From assembly GCF_019249655.2 (NCBI RefSeq), contig NZ_CP137557.1, forward strand, positions 2,265,001 to 2,329,000: 64,000 bases of DNA, in the 5' to 3' direction. Position numbers and translations under genes: made by a program. The notes under the pieces are model-generated. The model was given only the letters and a program-made list of their open reading frames with translations. It was not told the DNA's origin and made no database searches. The first letter of the stretch is position 1; every line of letters starts with the position of its first letter. Shown here piece by piece: positions 63,834 to 64,000 of the stretch. This stretch comes from Segatella copri (GTDB taxonomy: Bacteria > Bacteroidota > Bacteroidia > Bacteroidales > Bacteroidaceae).

Positions 63834-64000
63834 CTATTTCTTTAATGTGGGTATCTTGAATCCTATCACGATGCCAGTGCGAAACAAGTCTTCCCGTTTG
63901 GGAAGAGTGAGATCACATTTGGCTTGAACAAACAATCCCCACCCATGACGTAGGGCAAAATTATGCTCGTAACCTACATGCAAGCCACCGACAAACTTAT
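63834..64000 (-). CDS. Partial TraO-like conjugal transfer protein
   Basis: Only the last 54 codons are in the window (FVGGLHVGYEHNFALRHGW, LPKREDLFRTGIVIGFKIP, stop at 63834-63836). The alternating aromatic/Gly strands and the GFKIP end look like a beta-barrel outer-membrane protein such as TraO of Bacteroidota conjugative elements. The assignment is tentative because only the end is visible. The gene continues beyond 64000. Five bases separate it from the lipoprotein gene. Confidence 0.45.
   Translation of the reverse strand, partial: KFVGGLHVGYEHNFALRHGWGLFVQAKCDLTLPKREDLFRTGIVIGFKIPTLKK

Noticed and set aside
1..64000. tRNA, rRNA, or integrase/attachment-site genes
   Set aside because: None was recognised on either strand; the ends of the element are probably outside the window.

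Overview
The window looks like part of a large conjugative or mobilisable element of a gut Bacteroidota, most like Prevotella/Segatella. The evidence is the set of families present (a MobV relaxase, ArdC antirestriction proteins, DUF4099 and DUF4494 proteins, a MobC/TraG-type coupling protein, lipoproteins with a cysteine after short signal peptides) and promoters of the Bacteroidota form TAnnTTTG rather than TATAAT. The species is inferred; no rRNA or tRNA gene was seen.

Layout. 1-4.1 kb (+): a winged-helix-like protein, a hairpin-rich spacer that may be oriT, a MobV relaxase and a secreted OmpA-domain protein. 4.2-6.3 kb (+): an AbiEi-like antitoxin/regulator, an internally deleted AbiEii toxin gene and a metallophosphoesterase. 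6.4-22.4 kb (-): a tightly packed transfer/maintenance operon with ArdC, a two-OB-fold SSB-like protein, a glucosaminidase-M23 cell-wall enzyme, an ArdC-like/MutS domain I fusion, DUF4494, membrane proteins, a possible -1 frameshift gene, two secreted paralogues, a PH-domain membrane protein, a Toprim protein and DUF4099. 22.7-27.3 kb: an M23 peptidase on + and a block of small lipoproteins/secreted proteins on -, more AT-rich than the transfer genes.

27.5-54.2 kb (-) is a defence island in one orientation, in transcription order: XRE and WYL regulators, an adenine-methyltransferase half with motifs X/I, a DEAH helicase carrying the NPPY half, a DUF6078 protein, an AlbA/Schlafen-type ATP-binding regulator, an HNH nuclease, an 862-aa protein of unknown family, a 2131-aa DUF1998 helicase (DruE-like), a DUF262-HNH protein (GmrSD-like) and a 1605-aa sacsin-type ATPase fused to an SF1 helicase. 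The last six overlap or lie within about 40 bp of each other. This block is the best candidate for an undescribed or composite defence system. On the other strand, 54.5-57.6 kb holds a three-gene AT-rich cassette that includes a probable Mrr-like nuclease.

57.6-64.0 kb (-) returns to transfer functions: a zinc-ribbon-like protein, a phosphoribosyltransferase, a GH24-like lysozyme, the coupling protein, a lipoprotein and the end of a TraO-like gene. Two insertion sequences break genes. An IS4-type element (45471-46857) splits the AlbA regulator; removing it with one copy of a 13-bp target duplication restores a 597-aa frame. An IS1182-type element (60878-62906) splits the coupling-protein gene; removing it with one 5-bp duplication restores a 728-aa frame. 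As sequenced, self-transfer is therefore probably impaired unless a coupling protein is supplied from elsewhere.
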